Positions 1 to 6,243 of a stretch of 15,851 nt of DNA are shown here, piece after piece. The stretch is taken from contig CACYBC010000042.1 of the NCBI GenBank assembly GCA_902772615.1, positions 1-15,851 on the forward strand, in the 5' to 3' direction. The position numbers and the translations under genes were made by a program. How positions within the stretch are numbered: the stretch's first letter is position 1; each line of letters opens with the position of its first letter. The stretch comes from an uncultured Ruminococcus sp. GTDB lineage: Bacteria > Bacillota > Clostridia > Oscillospirales > Ruminococcaceae. Under the pieces are notes generated by a model. It worked only from the letters and a program-made list of their open reading frames with translations. It did not search any database and was not told where the DNA came from.

Positions 1-34
1 AAATAGCCTGTCCCGTTTTTTTACGATCAGCAGT

Positions 35-463
35 TCAGCTGAGTTCTATCCTCTTTGCTGCAGGTACCTCTGCCTCTTTTTTCGGAAGATGAAGAGTAAG
101 CACGCCATTGGTATAATCTCCTGCTATACCATCCTGATCGATCCCGCTTACATCGAAACTTCTTCTGAAGCTTCCGAACCTGCGCTCACGTCTCACATAC
201 CCGTCACGTTTATCTTCGCTTTCTTCCTTGTGTTCCGCAGAGATCGTCAGCATGTCCCCTTCGACATCCACATGGATCTCCTCCTTATCGAACCCCGGTA
301 GATCGGCCTGAAGTTTATAACCGCCCTCTTCTTCAAGGATATCTGTTCTGAGTGCATATGCGTTCTCAGCAGGATTGAAGAGCCTGCGTTCCATCTCCTC
401 CATCTCTCTGAAAGGATCGTAACCCAGCAGATTATTGTAGCGTCTTGCAGTAAGTCCAAACAT
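35..463 (-). CDS. Hsp20/alpha-crystallin family small heat shock protein
   Basis: ATP-independent cytoplasmic holdase that binds unfolding proteins during heat or other stress. The 142-residue product has a short N-terminal arm (1-38), an alpha-crystallin domain (about 39-130) and a C-terminal tail. Visible family signatures are the YTNGVLTLHLPK strand near 117-128 (the conserved A/Y-x-NGVL-x-x-x-PK region) and a terminal I-E-L tripeptide (139-141) that fits the IxI/V motif used for oligomer contacts. Length is normal for bacterial class A/B Hsp20. The ATG is preceded by GGAGGATAT at a good distance. A perfect CIRCE sequence lies about 140 bases upstream, so HrcA repression is likely. No terminator is visible in the 34 bases after the stop. 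Family assignment is secure; the substrate range is unknown. Confidence 0.95.
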   Translation of the reverse strand: MFGLTARRYNNLLGYDPFREMEEMERRLFNPAENAYALRTDILEEEGGYKLQADLPGFDKEEIHVDVEGDMLTISAEHKEESEDKRDGYVRRERRFGSFRRSFDVSGIDQDGIAGDYTNGVLTLHLPKKEAEVPAAKRIELS

Positions 464-518
464 TTTTATATCCTCCGTTTATTATCTGTTACTTCATGTT
501 TTGGTTCATTTGCTTTAG

Positions 519-541
519 TGCAGCCGGTCTCTCCGGCAGCA
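519..541 (-). other. Stem-loop in the hsp20 5' leader
   Basis: In the hsp20 transcript GCCGG and CCGGC pair around an AGAGA loop, with two more outer pairs beyond a T-T mismatch. It sits about 55-75 bases upstream of the start codon. It does not sequester the GGAGG ribosome binding site and has no U-tract, so it is not a terminator. Its role is unknown; it may stabilise the mRNA or be incidental. Confidence 0.35.
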
Positions 542-557
542 ATTGTATTATCCCCCA

Positions 558-573
558 TTTCTGTGAACAGAAA
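558..573. promoter_or_regulatory. Perfect 7+7 dyad in the hsp20 upstream region
   Basis: TTTCTGT and ACAGAAA are perfect inverted copies separated by GA. The two-base spacer makes an RNA hairpin unlikely, so if functional it is more likely a DNA operator. It lies between CIRCE and the hsp20 start, in the putative leader. I do not recognise the sequence as a known regulator's box. Confidence 0.3.
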
Positions 574-603
574 GCCCTAAAACCATGAACGTACTGTAAA
601 TAA

Positions 604-630
604 TTAGCACTCTATGCTTCAGAGTGCTAA
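604..630. promoter_or_regulatory. CIRCE element (HrcA operator)
   Basis: The sequence is TTAGCACTC, nine spacer bases, GAGTGCTAA, which is an exact match to the CIRCE consensus. CIRCE is the binding site of the heat-shock repressor HrcA and usually controls groESL and hrcA-grpE-dnaK. Here the nearest downstream heat-shock gene is hsp20 on the minus strand. A GATAAT hexamer lies about four bases before the element on the minus strand and could be the -10 box, but no convincing -35 box fits. Because the element is symmetric and lies 90 bases before the divergent membrane protein gene, effects on that gene cannot be excluded. Confidence 0.93.
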
Positions 631-719
631 TTTTCATTATCTGATAATAAGACAATTTCTTCTACACAAATCCATATTGTGATGATAGAATTGTTAGGCA
701 ATGGAGGTCTAGTATTCAT

Positions 720-1244
720 ATGTTAACTAAAGAAGTGATCATATTATGTTTTAAGATCTTTTTCTCCAGGATCTTGGATGTATCCCTTGGCACACTGTGC
801 ACCATATTCACCGTCAAAGGCAAAAGCAAAACCGCTTCCCTCATCGGTTTCGTCCAGATCATGATCTGGTTCCTTGCAGTCCGGACCGCATTCAACTCCA
901 GTGAAGGAGGTCTTCTGCTGGCCATCTTCTACGCCGGCGGTTATGCTGTGGGAACATATGTCGGCGGTATCCTTGCCAAGAAACTTATCAAAGGCACGGC
1001 CAATGTACAGATAGTAAGCAGCACCAAAGACGATAAACTCGTGAACGCGATCAGAGATGCAGGTTTTGGAATTTCAGTCGTCAATGTCAATCCTTCCCAG
1101 TTCGGCGGGGAAAAGTACATGATATTCGCTGAAGTGGATACAAAGCGTATCGAGGAACTCAGAAGCCTCATCTACTCGATAGACAGCAAGGCATTCATCA
1201 CCGTTCAGGAGACCAAGATAGTATATAACGGCTTCATAAAATGA
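720..1244 (+). CDS. UPF0316 family membrane protein (DUF5698 + DUF2179)
   Basis: Predicted membrane protein of 174 residues. Residues 1-85 hold about three hydrophobic helices, with the family-typical ILDVSLGTLCTIFTVKGK stretch near 18-35 and the glycine-rich GGYAVGTYVGGILAKKL segment near 73-89. The C-terminal half (about 93-168) is a soluble alpha/beta DUF2179 domain (VQIVSSTKDDKLVNAIRDAGF onward) of the kind also found in YitT-type proteins. Molecular function is not established for the family. ATG at 720 lies 12 bases after a GGAGG, slightly long, but no better in-frame start is present. The gene is a single unit diverging from hsp20 and ends just before a terminator shared with metQ. Confidence 0.88.
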   Translation: MLTKEVIILCFKIFFSRILDVSLGTLCTIFTVKGKSKTASLIGFVQIMIWFLAVRTAFNSSEGGLLLAIFYAGGYAVGTYVGGILAKKLIKGTANVQIVSSTKDDKLVNAIRDAGFGISVVNVNPSQFGGEKYMIFAEVDTKRIEELRSLIYSIDSKAFITVQETKIVYNGFIK

Positions 1245-1257
1245 TCCGATCATAAGA

Positions 1258-1288
1258 AAATGCCCCGGTTCTACGAGCCGGGGCATTT
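1258..1288. terminator. Bidirectional terminator between UPF0316 gene and metQ
   Basis: AAATGCCCCGG pairs with CCGGGGCATTT, and the pairing continues inward to a three-base TAC loop. On the minus strand the stem is followed by TTTTCTT, a good U-tract for ending the metNIQ transcript. On the plus strand the tail is ATTTGTG, weaker but still usable. It separates two converging genes. Confidence 0.85.
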
Positions 1289-1307
1289 GTGTTGTCACGT
1301 TTCCTTA

Positions 1308-2114
1308 TCAGCCTACCATGCTGACGACAGAGCCTTCATATTTCTCTTCTATGAATTTCTTCACTTCTTCGCTCGTGAGCGCCTTGGCAAGCGCCTGTAC
1401 GAGTTCATTGTTCTCATTGCCCTTTTTCACGACAAGTACGTTCGCGTATGTCACAGCGGCCACTGAATCAGAAGTCTCGATGGCCAGTGCATCCTTTGCG
1501 GCATTGAGGCCTGCATTGATCGCGTAGTTGCCGTTGATCACCGCGTAATCCACATCCGGAAGATGTGCCGTGATCTGGGCCGCCTCCATCTCTACTATCT
1601 CCACATTGTGAGGATTCTCTGCGATATCAAGGACCGTTGCGTTGACTCCAGCGCCGGATTTCAGTTTGATGATGCCGTTGTACTCAAGAAGGAGGAGTGC
1701 TCTGGCCTCATTGCTGGTGTCATTGGGGATCGCTATCTGAGCCCCGTCAGGAATGCTGCTCAGCGATTTTGATTTACCGGGATAGAGTCCGAGAGGCTCA
1801 TAGTGCACTGCGCAAACAGAGACGAGATGCGTGCCCCTTTCCGAGTTGAAAGTGTCAAGATATGGTGTGTGCTGGAAGAAGTTCGCATCAAGGCTTCCGT
1901 CTTCTGTTGAAGTGTTGGGGATCACGTAATCGTCGAACTCCTTTATCACGAGGGTGATCCCTTCCTTGGCCAGTATCTCCTTGCAGACTTCCAGGATCTC
2001 TGCGTGAGGTACCGGGGTCGCGCCTACAGTGATTGTCTTAGAGTCTTTTTTGCCGCAGGATGCCAGAGAAAGGGCAAAAACTGCGATTAGTAATGCTGCC
2101 AGAATCTTTTTCAT
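1308..2114 (-). CDS. metQ: Methionine ABC transporter substrate-binding lipoprotein MetQ
   Basis: Extracytoplasmic methionine-binding lipoprotein that delivers substrate to MetNI. The 268-residue product starts MKKILAALLIAVF, a short lipoprotein signal peptide with lipobox LASC, giving Cys20 as the lipidated residue. The mature part opens with TITVGATPVPHAEIL, a hallmark of the NlpA/MetQ family, and contains the conserved FDDYVIPNTSTEDGSLDANFFQHTPYL and AIPNDTSNEARALLLL segments. A longer reading frame extends 20 codons upstream, but the chosen ATG is the one preceded by GGAGGATAT and followed at once by the signal peptide. It is the last gene of metN-metI-metQ, 31 bases after metI. NlpA-family proteins can bind other amino acids, but the Met T-box upstream supports methionine. 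Confidence 0.95.
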   Translation of the reverse strand: MKKILAALLIAVFALSLASCGKKDSKTITVGATPVPHAEILEVCKEILAKEGITLVIKEFDDYVIPNTSTEDGSLDANFFQHTPYLDTFNSERGTHLVSVCAVHYEPLGLYPGKSKSLSSIPDGAQIAIPNDTSNEARALLLLEYNGIIKLKSGAGVNATVLDIAENPHNVEIVEMEAAQITAHLPDVDYAVINGNYAINAGLNAAKDALAIETSDSVAAVTYANVLVVKKGNENNELVQALAKALTSEEVKKFIEEKYEGSVVSMVG

Positions 2115-2145
2115 TTTTATATCCTCCATTGTAAGGCTTTGCCTT

Positions 2146-2817
2146 TTAATTGCTGTTTTTTGAAGTTCTGTCACATCTGACCGAGAGTCTCGCTCCCGCC
2201 TCCTGTATCGCCTGGACCAAAAGGACCAGGACTATGATCAGGATATACATTATCCCGGTCTCCCCGCGGTAGTAGCCATAGTTGATCACGATGGACCCCA
2301 GGCCGCCGCCACCGCACACTCCGGCCATCGCGGAGAATCCGAGGACCGTGATCAGCGAGGACGCTGCTCCGGTTATCAGGGAAGGTACTGCTTCCGGAAG
2401 GATGACCTTCGTAATAATCTGCATGTTAGTCGCCCCAATGCTCTGGGCGGCTTCTATGACACCTTGCCTGACCGACGATGCGGATGCCTCAACGCTCCTT
2501 GCCACTATTGGGAAAGATGCGATCACCAGCGGGACGATGGTAGCCGACGATCCTACCGAGGTGCCGGTGACAAGTCTTGTCAGCGGTATGGCCGCGACCA
2601 TGAGGATCACAAACGGGACCGACCTGAGCAGATTCACGACAGCACCGCATATCCTGTTCGGGACAGGTCTCGGTGATATTCCCTCAGGTCTGCTCACCGA
2701 AAGGAACACTCCAAGCGGAAGCCCTATCAGATATGAGACCAGCGATGCCGCCAGCGTCATATAGATAGTCTCGAAGAAGCCTGTGATAATGAGCCCCAGG
2801 AATTTACTTTCAAACAT
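2146..2817 (-). CDS. metI: Methionine ABC transporter permease MetI
   Basis: Membrane permease subunit of the D/L-methionine importer. It has 223 residues with about five transmembrane helices and the cytoplasmic EAA-type coupling loop VIEAAQSIGATNMQIITKVI followed by LPEAVPSLI, the contact for MetN. The ATG used here overlaps the end of metN by eight bases (ATGTTTGA) and is preceded by GGAGGAG at four bases, so translation is likely coupled. A reading frame extending 12 residues further upstream is not supported by a ribosome binding site. Length and motifs are typical of MetI. Confidence 0.95.
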   Translation of the reverse strand: MFESKFLGLIITGFFETIYMTLAASLVSYLIGLPLGVFLSVSRPEGISPRPVPNRICGAVVNLLRSVPFVILMVAAIPLTRLVTGTSVGSSATIVPLVIASFPIVARSVEASASSVRQGVIEAAQSIGATNMQIITKVILPEAVPSLITGAASSLITVLGFSAMAGVCGGGGLGSIVINYGYYRGETGIMYILIIVLVLLVQAIQEAGARLSVRCDRTSKNSN

Positions 2818-3829
2818 CTGTCTCCTCCGTGTAAGAAATGTTCTCGCTGTCAAGATAAGCCATCATCCTCTCCGCGGAACCTGTGCCCGAAGGCAGCTGT
2901 ATGATCAGCTGTCCGAATGTCTTCCCGTCGATCTGCTTGGTGTCGGCAGCCACTATGCTCACTGGTTCTCCGCAGCTCAGCACCATATTCGCTACTATCG
3001 GCTTATCCGTTGTAGTACCGTCAAACACGAGCCTCAGCAGTCTTCCGCTGCCGTCAAATGGTTCAACACCTCCTGACGGGAGTATCAGTTTTTTTGCCGC
3101 CTCCGTTTTCGGATTTCTGAACACATCGCTCACGTTTCCGGATTCGACGATATGATTATCTGCCAGTATCGCAACTCTAGAGCATATCTTCTCTATCACC
3201 TTCATCTCGTGGGTGATCATCACTATGGTGACGCCAAGATCTCTGTTGATCTCCTGAAGGAGTTCCAGTATCTGATTCGTAGTAGTCGGATCCAGGGCAG
3301 AAACCGCCTCATCACACAGCAGCACATCCGGTTCGCTGGCAAGAGCCCTCGCAATGGCTACTCTCTGTTTCTGTCCTCCGGAAAGCTGAGACGGATAAGA
3401 ACCTGTCCTTCCTGCGAGACCTACCCTTTCAAGCAGTTCCTCTGATCTCTTCTCTGCCTCCTGTCTTCCAAGTCCAGCTATCCTAAGAGGAAAACACACG
3501 TTCTCAAGAGCCGTGCTCTGCTCCAGCAGGTTGAAATCCTGAAAGATCATACCTATCTTTCTTCTTGCAGTTCTCAGTCCCGCAGCGTCCATGGCGGTGA
3601 GCTCATTGCCGTCCACATAAACCTTTCCTGAAGTTGGACGCTCCAGAAGATTGATGCATCTTACCAGAGTGCTCTTTCCGGCCCCGGACAAGCCGATGAT
3701 CCCGAAGATCTCGCCTCTGTAGATGTCTATGCTTACATCTTCCAGGGCTTTCACTTCGGTCGGTCTCCCCTGATCATAGACCTTGCCGAGGCTATCGATA
3801 TGAATGATCACATCATTTGCAGAAGCCAT
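2810..3829 (-). CDS. metN: Methionine ABC transporter ATP-binding protein MetN
   Basis: ATPase subunit of the methionine importer, 339 residues. Walker A is GLSGAGKST (46-54), the Q-loop follows in MIFQDFNLL (94-102), the ABC signature is LSGGQKQR (149-156), Walker B is LLCDE (170-174) and the switch histidine is His207. The usual LCDEATSALDP reads LCDEAVSALDP here, a mild change. Residues from about 262 form the C-terminal NIL (ACT-like) domain that mediates feedback inhibition by methionine in this family. The frame is open for 38 codons further upstream, but those codons lie in the T-box terminator; ATG at 3829 has GGAGGGG just before it and is the true start. It is the first gene of the operon and is controlled by the leader described below. 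Confidence 0.96.
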   Translation of the reverse strand: MASANDVIIHIDSLGKVYDQGRPTEVKALEDVSIDIYRGEIFGIIGLSGAGKSTLVRCINLLERPTSGKVYVDGNELTAMDAAGLRTARRKIGMIFQDFNLLEQSTALENVCFPLRIAGLGRQEAEKRSEELLERVGLAGRTGSYPSQLSGGQKQRVAIARALASEPDVLLCDEAVSALDPTTTNQILELLQEINRDLGVTIVMITHEMKVIEKICSRVAILADNHIVESGNVSDVFRNPKTEAAKKLILPSGGVEPFDGSGRLLRLVFDGTTTDKPIVANMVLSCGEPVSIVAADTKQIDGKTFGQLIIQLPSGTGSAERMMAYLDSENISYTEETDV

Positions 3830-3843
3830 TTTCCCCTCCAAAT

Positions 3844-3873
3844 AAAAAACTGCCGTCCCAACAAGGACGACAG
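3844..3873 (-). terminator. T-box intrinsic terminator before metN
   Basis: On the minus strand CTGTCGTCC pairs with GGACGGCAG (nine pairs including one G-U) around a TTGTTG loop and is followed by six T residues. It competes with the T-box antiterminator and lies 15 bases before the metN start. Confidence 0.9.
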
Positions 3874-4110
3874 CATTACACTTCGTGGTACCACCTTGAT
3901 TCATCCCGTCTTCACAGAACGGGACCTTAGAGAGCGCCAACACGCTCCTGTGCTGTATCGGGCACTCCCGTCACGGCTTAAATACGATTCGGCCGTGCGG
4001 CTCCGAGACCATGTTCGGCAGGACCACCGGCACTCCCTTTCACCTTACGGAGCTCTCTGAAGCCGTTGAATGATGCTTACTCTTCTCTTCCCAGCCTTGA
4101 TATTCTGTTG
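3844..4110 (-). promoter_or_regulatory. T-box riboswitch, methionine-specific (AUG specifier)
   Basis: Leader RNA of about 265 bases upstream of metNIQ, read on the minus strand. The 5' side of stem I has AGTA (S-turn) and AGAGAG, and the 3' side has GAAC-ATG-G at about 4009-4016. GAA matches the second strand of the S-turn and the next triplet is the specifier, ATG (4012-4010), so uncharged tRNA-Met is the expected effector. The T-box sequence AAGGTGGTACCACG occupies 3884-3897 and would pair with the tRNA acceptor end in the antiterminator. It is followed by the terminator at 3844-3873. When charged tRNA-Met is plentiful the terminator should form and metNIQ should be off. The element type is secure. 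The specifier is read by eye from the motif and is probable. Confidence 0.92.
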
Positions 4111-4116
4111 TCATGA

Positions 4117-4145
4117 ATTTTATGCTTTAAAGCACGCTGAGTCAA
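4117..4145 (-). promoter_or_regulatory. Sigma-A promoter of the T-box/metNIQ transcript
   Basis: On the minus strand TTGACT (4145-4140), a 17-base spacer and TAAAAT (4122-4117) form a strong sigma-A type promoter. Transcription should begin near 4110, directly in front of the T-box stem I. Confidence 0.82.
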
Positions 4146-4185
4146 TGACAAATCTGTGACAATCTTCAGTACAAATTCATTCTGT

Positions 4186-4434
4186 TCACTGAGATGAATC
4201 TCTGCCGATGTCCGTTACAGCGCCGATCAGTTCAAGATCCTCCGCAGTAACTCTCATATTGTATCTTAGATCTCTTCCGTCCGGAGATGTCACTGTTACA
4301 TCAATTACGCTTCCCTCTCCAACGTAGCCGGAACTCCTGAGTTCATTGATATATGGCAACAGCCTGGGATGTGCCGAAGTAAACTGTCCCCACATCTTTC
4401 TTATTTTAAGCAGCACCATCGGATTCAGTGCCAT
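4186..4434 (-). CDS. Small conserved hypothetical protein
   Basis: 82-residue soluble protein with no signal peptide or membrane helix. The N-terminal part (MALNPMVLLKIRKMWGQF) is an amphipathic helix resembling a small protein type I recall from other Clostridia. The second half (about 38-75) alternates beta-like segments (GSVIDVTVTSPDG, LRYNMRVTAEDLELI). I know no function for it. AGGAGGGAC precedes the ATG at a good distance. It begins 14 bases after the stop of the aminopeptidase gene and is transcribed with it from the promoter at 5448-5476. No clear terminator follows; the metNIQ promoter starts 40 bases further on. Confidence 0.8.
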   Translation of the reverse strand: MALNPMVLLKIRKMWGQFTSAHPRLLPYINELRSSGYVGEGSVIDVTVTSPDGRDLRYNMRVTAEDLELIGAVTDIGRDSSQ

Positions 4435-4448
4435 CTCTTTGTCCCTCC

Positions 4449-5414
4449 TTATTCGACAACTTCGCCGTCTTTCATGATACAGTCCCCGTCTGCCCAGATG
4501 GTAGGATTATGAGTTACGATATCAAAATGTCCTTTGGCCTGCTGTACGCCGCCCAGGGATATATTTCGTCCCATTCCTATATGAAATGTGCCGTAAGCGG
4601 ATTCATCTTCGATATATGAGACTCCCCTGCACTTTGAGAGAGCATTTAGTCCTATCCCGAACTCCCCGTTCATCCACATGGTATCATCTCCGAAGCTCTC
4701 GATATAGGTCGCAAGCCTTCTGGCGTCTTCATGAGTATCGGAAGTATGAAGTCTTCCATGAACGAATTCTATATGGATCGGTTCCTGAACTATCCCTTCA
4801 TAACCCAGAGAGCCGTCCAGCACGAGTTTTCCCTCGGTAGCGTCTTCCACAGGTGCGATATAGACTTCAAAACTGGTGCTCGAAACGCTTCCTCTCTTAG
4901 TAGCGCTGCCGTTGTAGTATCCGCCTTTGCGTCCTTTGACGGAAAAAGTGAGATCCGTTCCGAGTTCTGTCTCCACATGCAGCACATTGCTTTTATTGAT
5001 CTTCGGGAGGAGTTTTTTCGCCATTCTGGCGGTCCATCTGCAGTCCATCGCTATAAAGTCGTTCTCCAGAAGCGATGTGCCGTTATTGCAGGAAAGGGGC
5101 AGCGACAGAAACCTTGCGCCAGCCTGGGTTGCCTTTTGCACTTCCGGAGTCGTGATGAAAGAATAATCGGTTGCCCCGATTATGACATTCGCCCTGCAGA
5201 GCTGTTCTTCCAGATCATGGATGACTTTACCGTTCTGGATCTCATCTGCGGGAAGCACTACCGTTTTGAGAACGGAGTCGCTCGCTCGCGCCCAGGTCTC
5301 AAATGCCTCCGCTTCCCTGATATGTGTTTCATCTGTAATGAATAACACCAGTTCATCCCTGCTCACCTCGAGCCATCTGTTCATTATGATCGAGATCCCT
5401 GTCTGTATCTTCAT
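4449..5414 (-). CDS. M29-like aminopeptidase (AmpS/aminopeptidase T fold)
   Basis: Probable cytoplasmic metallo-aminopeptidase related to the M29 family, 321 residues, somewhat shorter than classical M29 enzymes (about 370-410). Likely dinuclear metal ligands can be matched to the M29 pattern: Glu183 in SFEVYIAPVE, Glu251 in NGEFGIGLN, His278 in GTFHIGMGRN, and His296 with Asp298 in AKGHFDIV. The DGSLGYEG strand-turn (200-207) is also family-like. The N-terminal third is a degenerate Rossmann-like domain. The ATG is preceded by GGAGG at six bases. Its promoter is clear and the small gene downstream is likely co-transcribed. The same superfamily includes NicX-type dioxygenases, so aminopeptidase activity is inferred from homology and not certain. 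Confidence 0.8.
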   Translation of the reverse strand: MKIQTGISIIMNRWLEVSRDELVLFITDETHIREAEAFETWARASDSVLKTVVLPADEIQNGKVIHDLEEQLCRANVIIGATDYSFITTPEVQKATQAGARFLSLPLSCNNGTSLLENDFIAMDCRWTARMAKKLLPKINKSNVLHVETELGTDLTFSVKGRKGGYYNGSATKRGSVSSTSFEVYIAPVEDATEGKLVLDGSLGYEGIVQEPIHIEFVHGRLHTSDTHEDARRLATYIESFGDDTMWMNGEFGIGLNALSKCRGVSYIEDESAYGTFHIGMGRNISLGGVQQAKGHFDIVTHNPTIWADGDCIMKDGEVVE

Positions 5415-5447
5415 CAGCAGCCTCCCTATGCCAGTTTCAGCAGGTCA

Positions 5448-5476
5448 ATTATACACCACGTATCCCGCTCTTCCAA
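5448..5476 (-). promoter_or_regulatory. Sigma-A promoter of the aminopeptidase operon
   Basis: On the minus strand TTGGAA (5476-5471), 17 bases, then consensus TATAAT (5453-5448). It lies 34 bases upstream of the aminopeptidase start, giving a short leader. Confidence 0.8.
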
Positions 5477-5554
5477 CTGAGTGGACGATGATCCCTTCTT
5501 GAGTCTTTTCCCTTTACCGATACGCGGCAGTCCTGTTCTTAAATAAATATGTTA

Positions 5555-5572
5555 ATATTGCGTTAACAATAT
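5555..5572. promoter_or_regulatory. Dyad overlapping the -35 box of the 5631 gene
   Basis: ATATTG and CAATAT are perfect inverted repeats around CGTTAA. They cover the -35 hexamer (5558-5563) of the promoter for the plus-strand operon, the usual place for a repressor operator. The bound protein is unknown, and AT-rich dyads of this size can arise by chance. Confidence 0.35.
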
Positions 5573-5586
5573 CGGCATGATATGAT
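5558..5586 (+). promoter_or_regulatory. Probable sigma-A promoter of the 5631-8524 operon
   Basis: TTGCGT (5558-5563), 17-base spacer, TATGAT (5581-5586). The start point would be near 5593, giving about a 38-base leader. The -10 lies in a short run of overlapping ATATG units. No other good promoter was seen before the DUF969 gene. Confidence 0.7.
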
Positions 5587-5630
5587 ATGATATTACCAAT
5601 TTAAATAGATAAAGTGGCAGGGGTTGCGCT

Positions 5631-6179
5631 GTGGCGGAAAACAATGAAAAAGGAAACAGAGCCGGCAGGCTCGTTGAGTATGACTTCAGCCGGCCTATAC
5701 GCATCGTTGCGATGCGTTCCGGAGGACTTGATACTCTTTTCTATTCTTTCCTTCTGAGTCTCTGCGTAACAGCTATGATCCTCCTGCTAAGCCTGAGAAA
5801 CGGAAAACTGCACTTTGAATTCACCTTCTGGCGTACTCTGCTGTGTCTGCCATTTTCTGTCATTGCAGTGATCCTCTACCAGATGCTCAACGAGATCAGG
5901 CGATATCCTCCTAAACTTGTGAAACAGAATGTCTGGACGATCGACGAACTGATGGCATTGACCGGGAAAGACAGACAGGAGACTGAGAGGATCATTACAC
6001 GGGTGCTGGAAGCATGCTTCGTTGTAGACGCTTCATGCATAGTAGGCTCTGAAACAGCCCGCTCTTACGCTCATACAGAGTCTGAATCTGACGATACAGG
6101 ATCTGATAGCGATGCGGGATCTCCATCAGATGCTGAAGATGCCACAGAATCTATGAATTTTTCAAAATATGACAGTTGA
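5631..6179 (+). CDS. Hypothetical two-helix membrane protein with acidic C-terminal tail
   Basis: Not recognised. The 182-residue product has a charged N-terminus (1-30), two hydrophobic helices at about 34-54 and 66-86 joined by a short loop, a predicted cytoplasmic helical segment (about 101-137: VWTIDELMALTGKDRQETERIITRVLEA) that resembles a small helix-turn-helix or winged-helix unit, and an acidic Ser/Asp/Glu-rich tail (149-175). Both termini would be inside the cell. The start is GTG at 5631; the upstream GCAGGGG is only a weak ribosome binding site, so the exact start is less certain. It precedes the DUF969/DUF979/pcp genes by 64 bases on the same strand with one visible promoter before it, so it may be their regulator or an accessory subunit. 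That role is inference. Confidence 0.75.
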   Translation: MAENNEKGNRAGRLVEYDFSRPIRIVAMRSGGLDTLFYSFLLSLCVTAMILLLSLRNGKLHFEFTFWRTLLCLPFSVIAVILYQMLNEIRRYPPKLVKQNVWTIDELMALTGKDRQETERIITRVLEACFVVDASCIVGSETARSYAHTESESDDTGSDSDAGSPSDAEDATESMNFSKYDS

Positions 6180-6243
6180 TCACCTGCGCAGAATGATCTG
6201 CACGGGATCATATATATCCACTTACAGGAAAAGGAGTGAGAAA

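Noticed and set aside
631..719. Sigma-A promoter for the UPF0316 gene
   Set aside because: Candidate -10 hexamers such as TAGAAT have no -35 partner at 16-18 bases, so no promoter is annotated although one must exist.
2282..2764. 160-codon open frame opposite metI
   Set aside because: Complement of a membrane protein gene with biased codons; no start signal and no domain features.
3830..3943. 38-codon N-terminal extension of metN
   Set aside because: These codons lie in the T-box antiterminator and terminator; the ATG at 3829 has a strong ribosome binding site and begins the normal MetN sequence.
4731..5345. 204-codon open frame opposite the aminopeptidase gene
   Set aside because: It is antisense to a well-supported gene, its protein is rich in Cys, Arg and His with no recognisable motif, and no ribosome binding site precedes it.
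6193..6211. ATGATC/GATCAT hairpin before the DUF969 gene
   Set aside because: Only six base pairs with a seven-base loop and no U-tract; too weak to call a terminator or attenuator.
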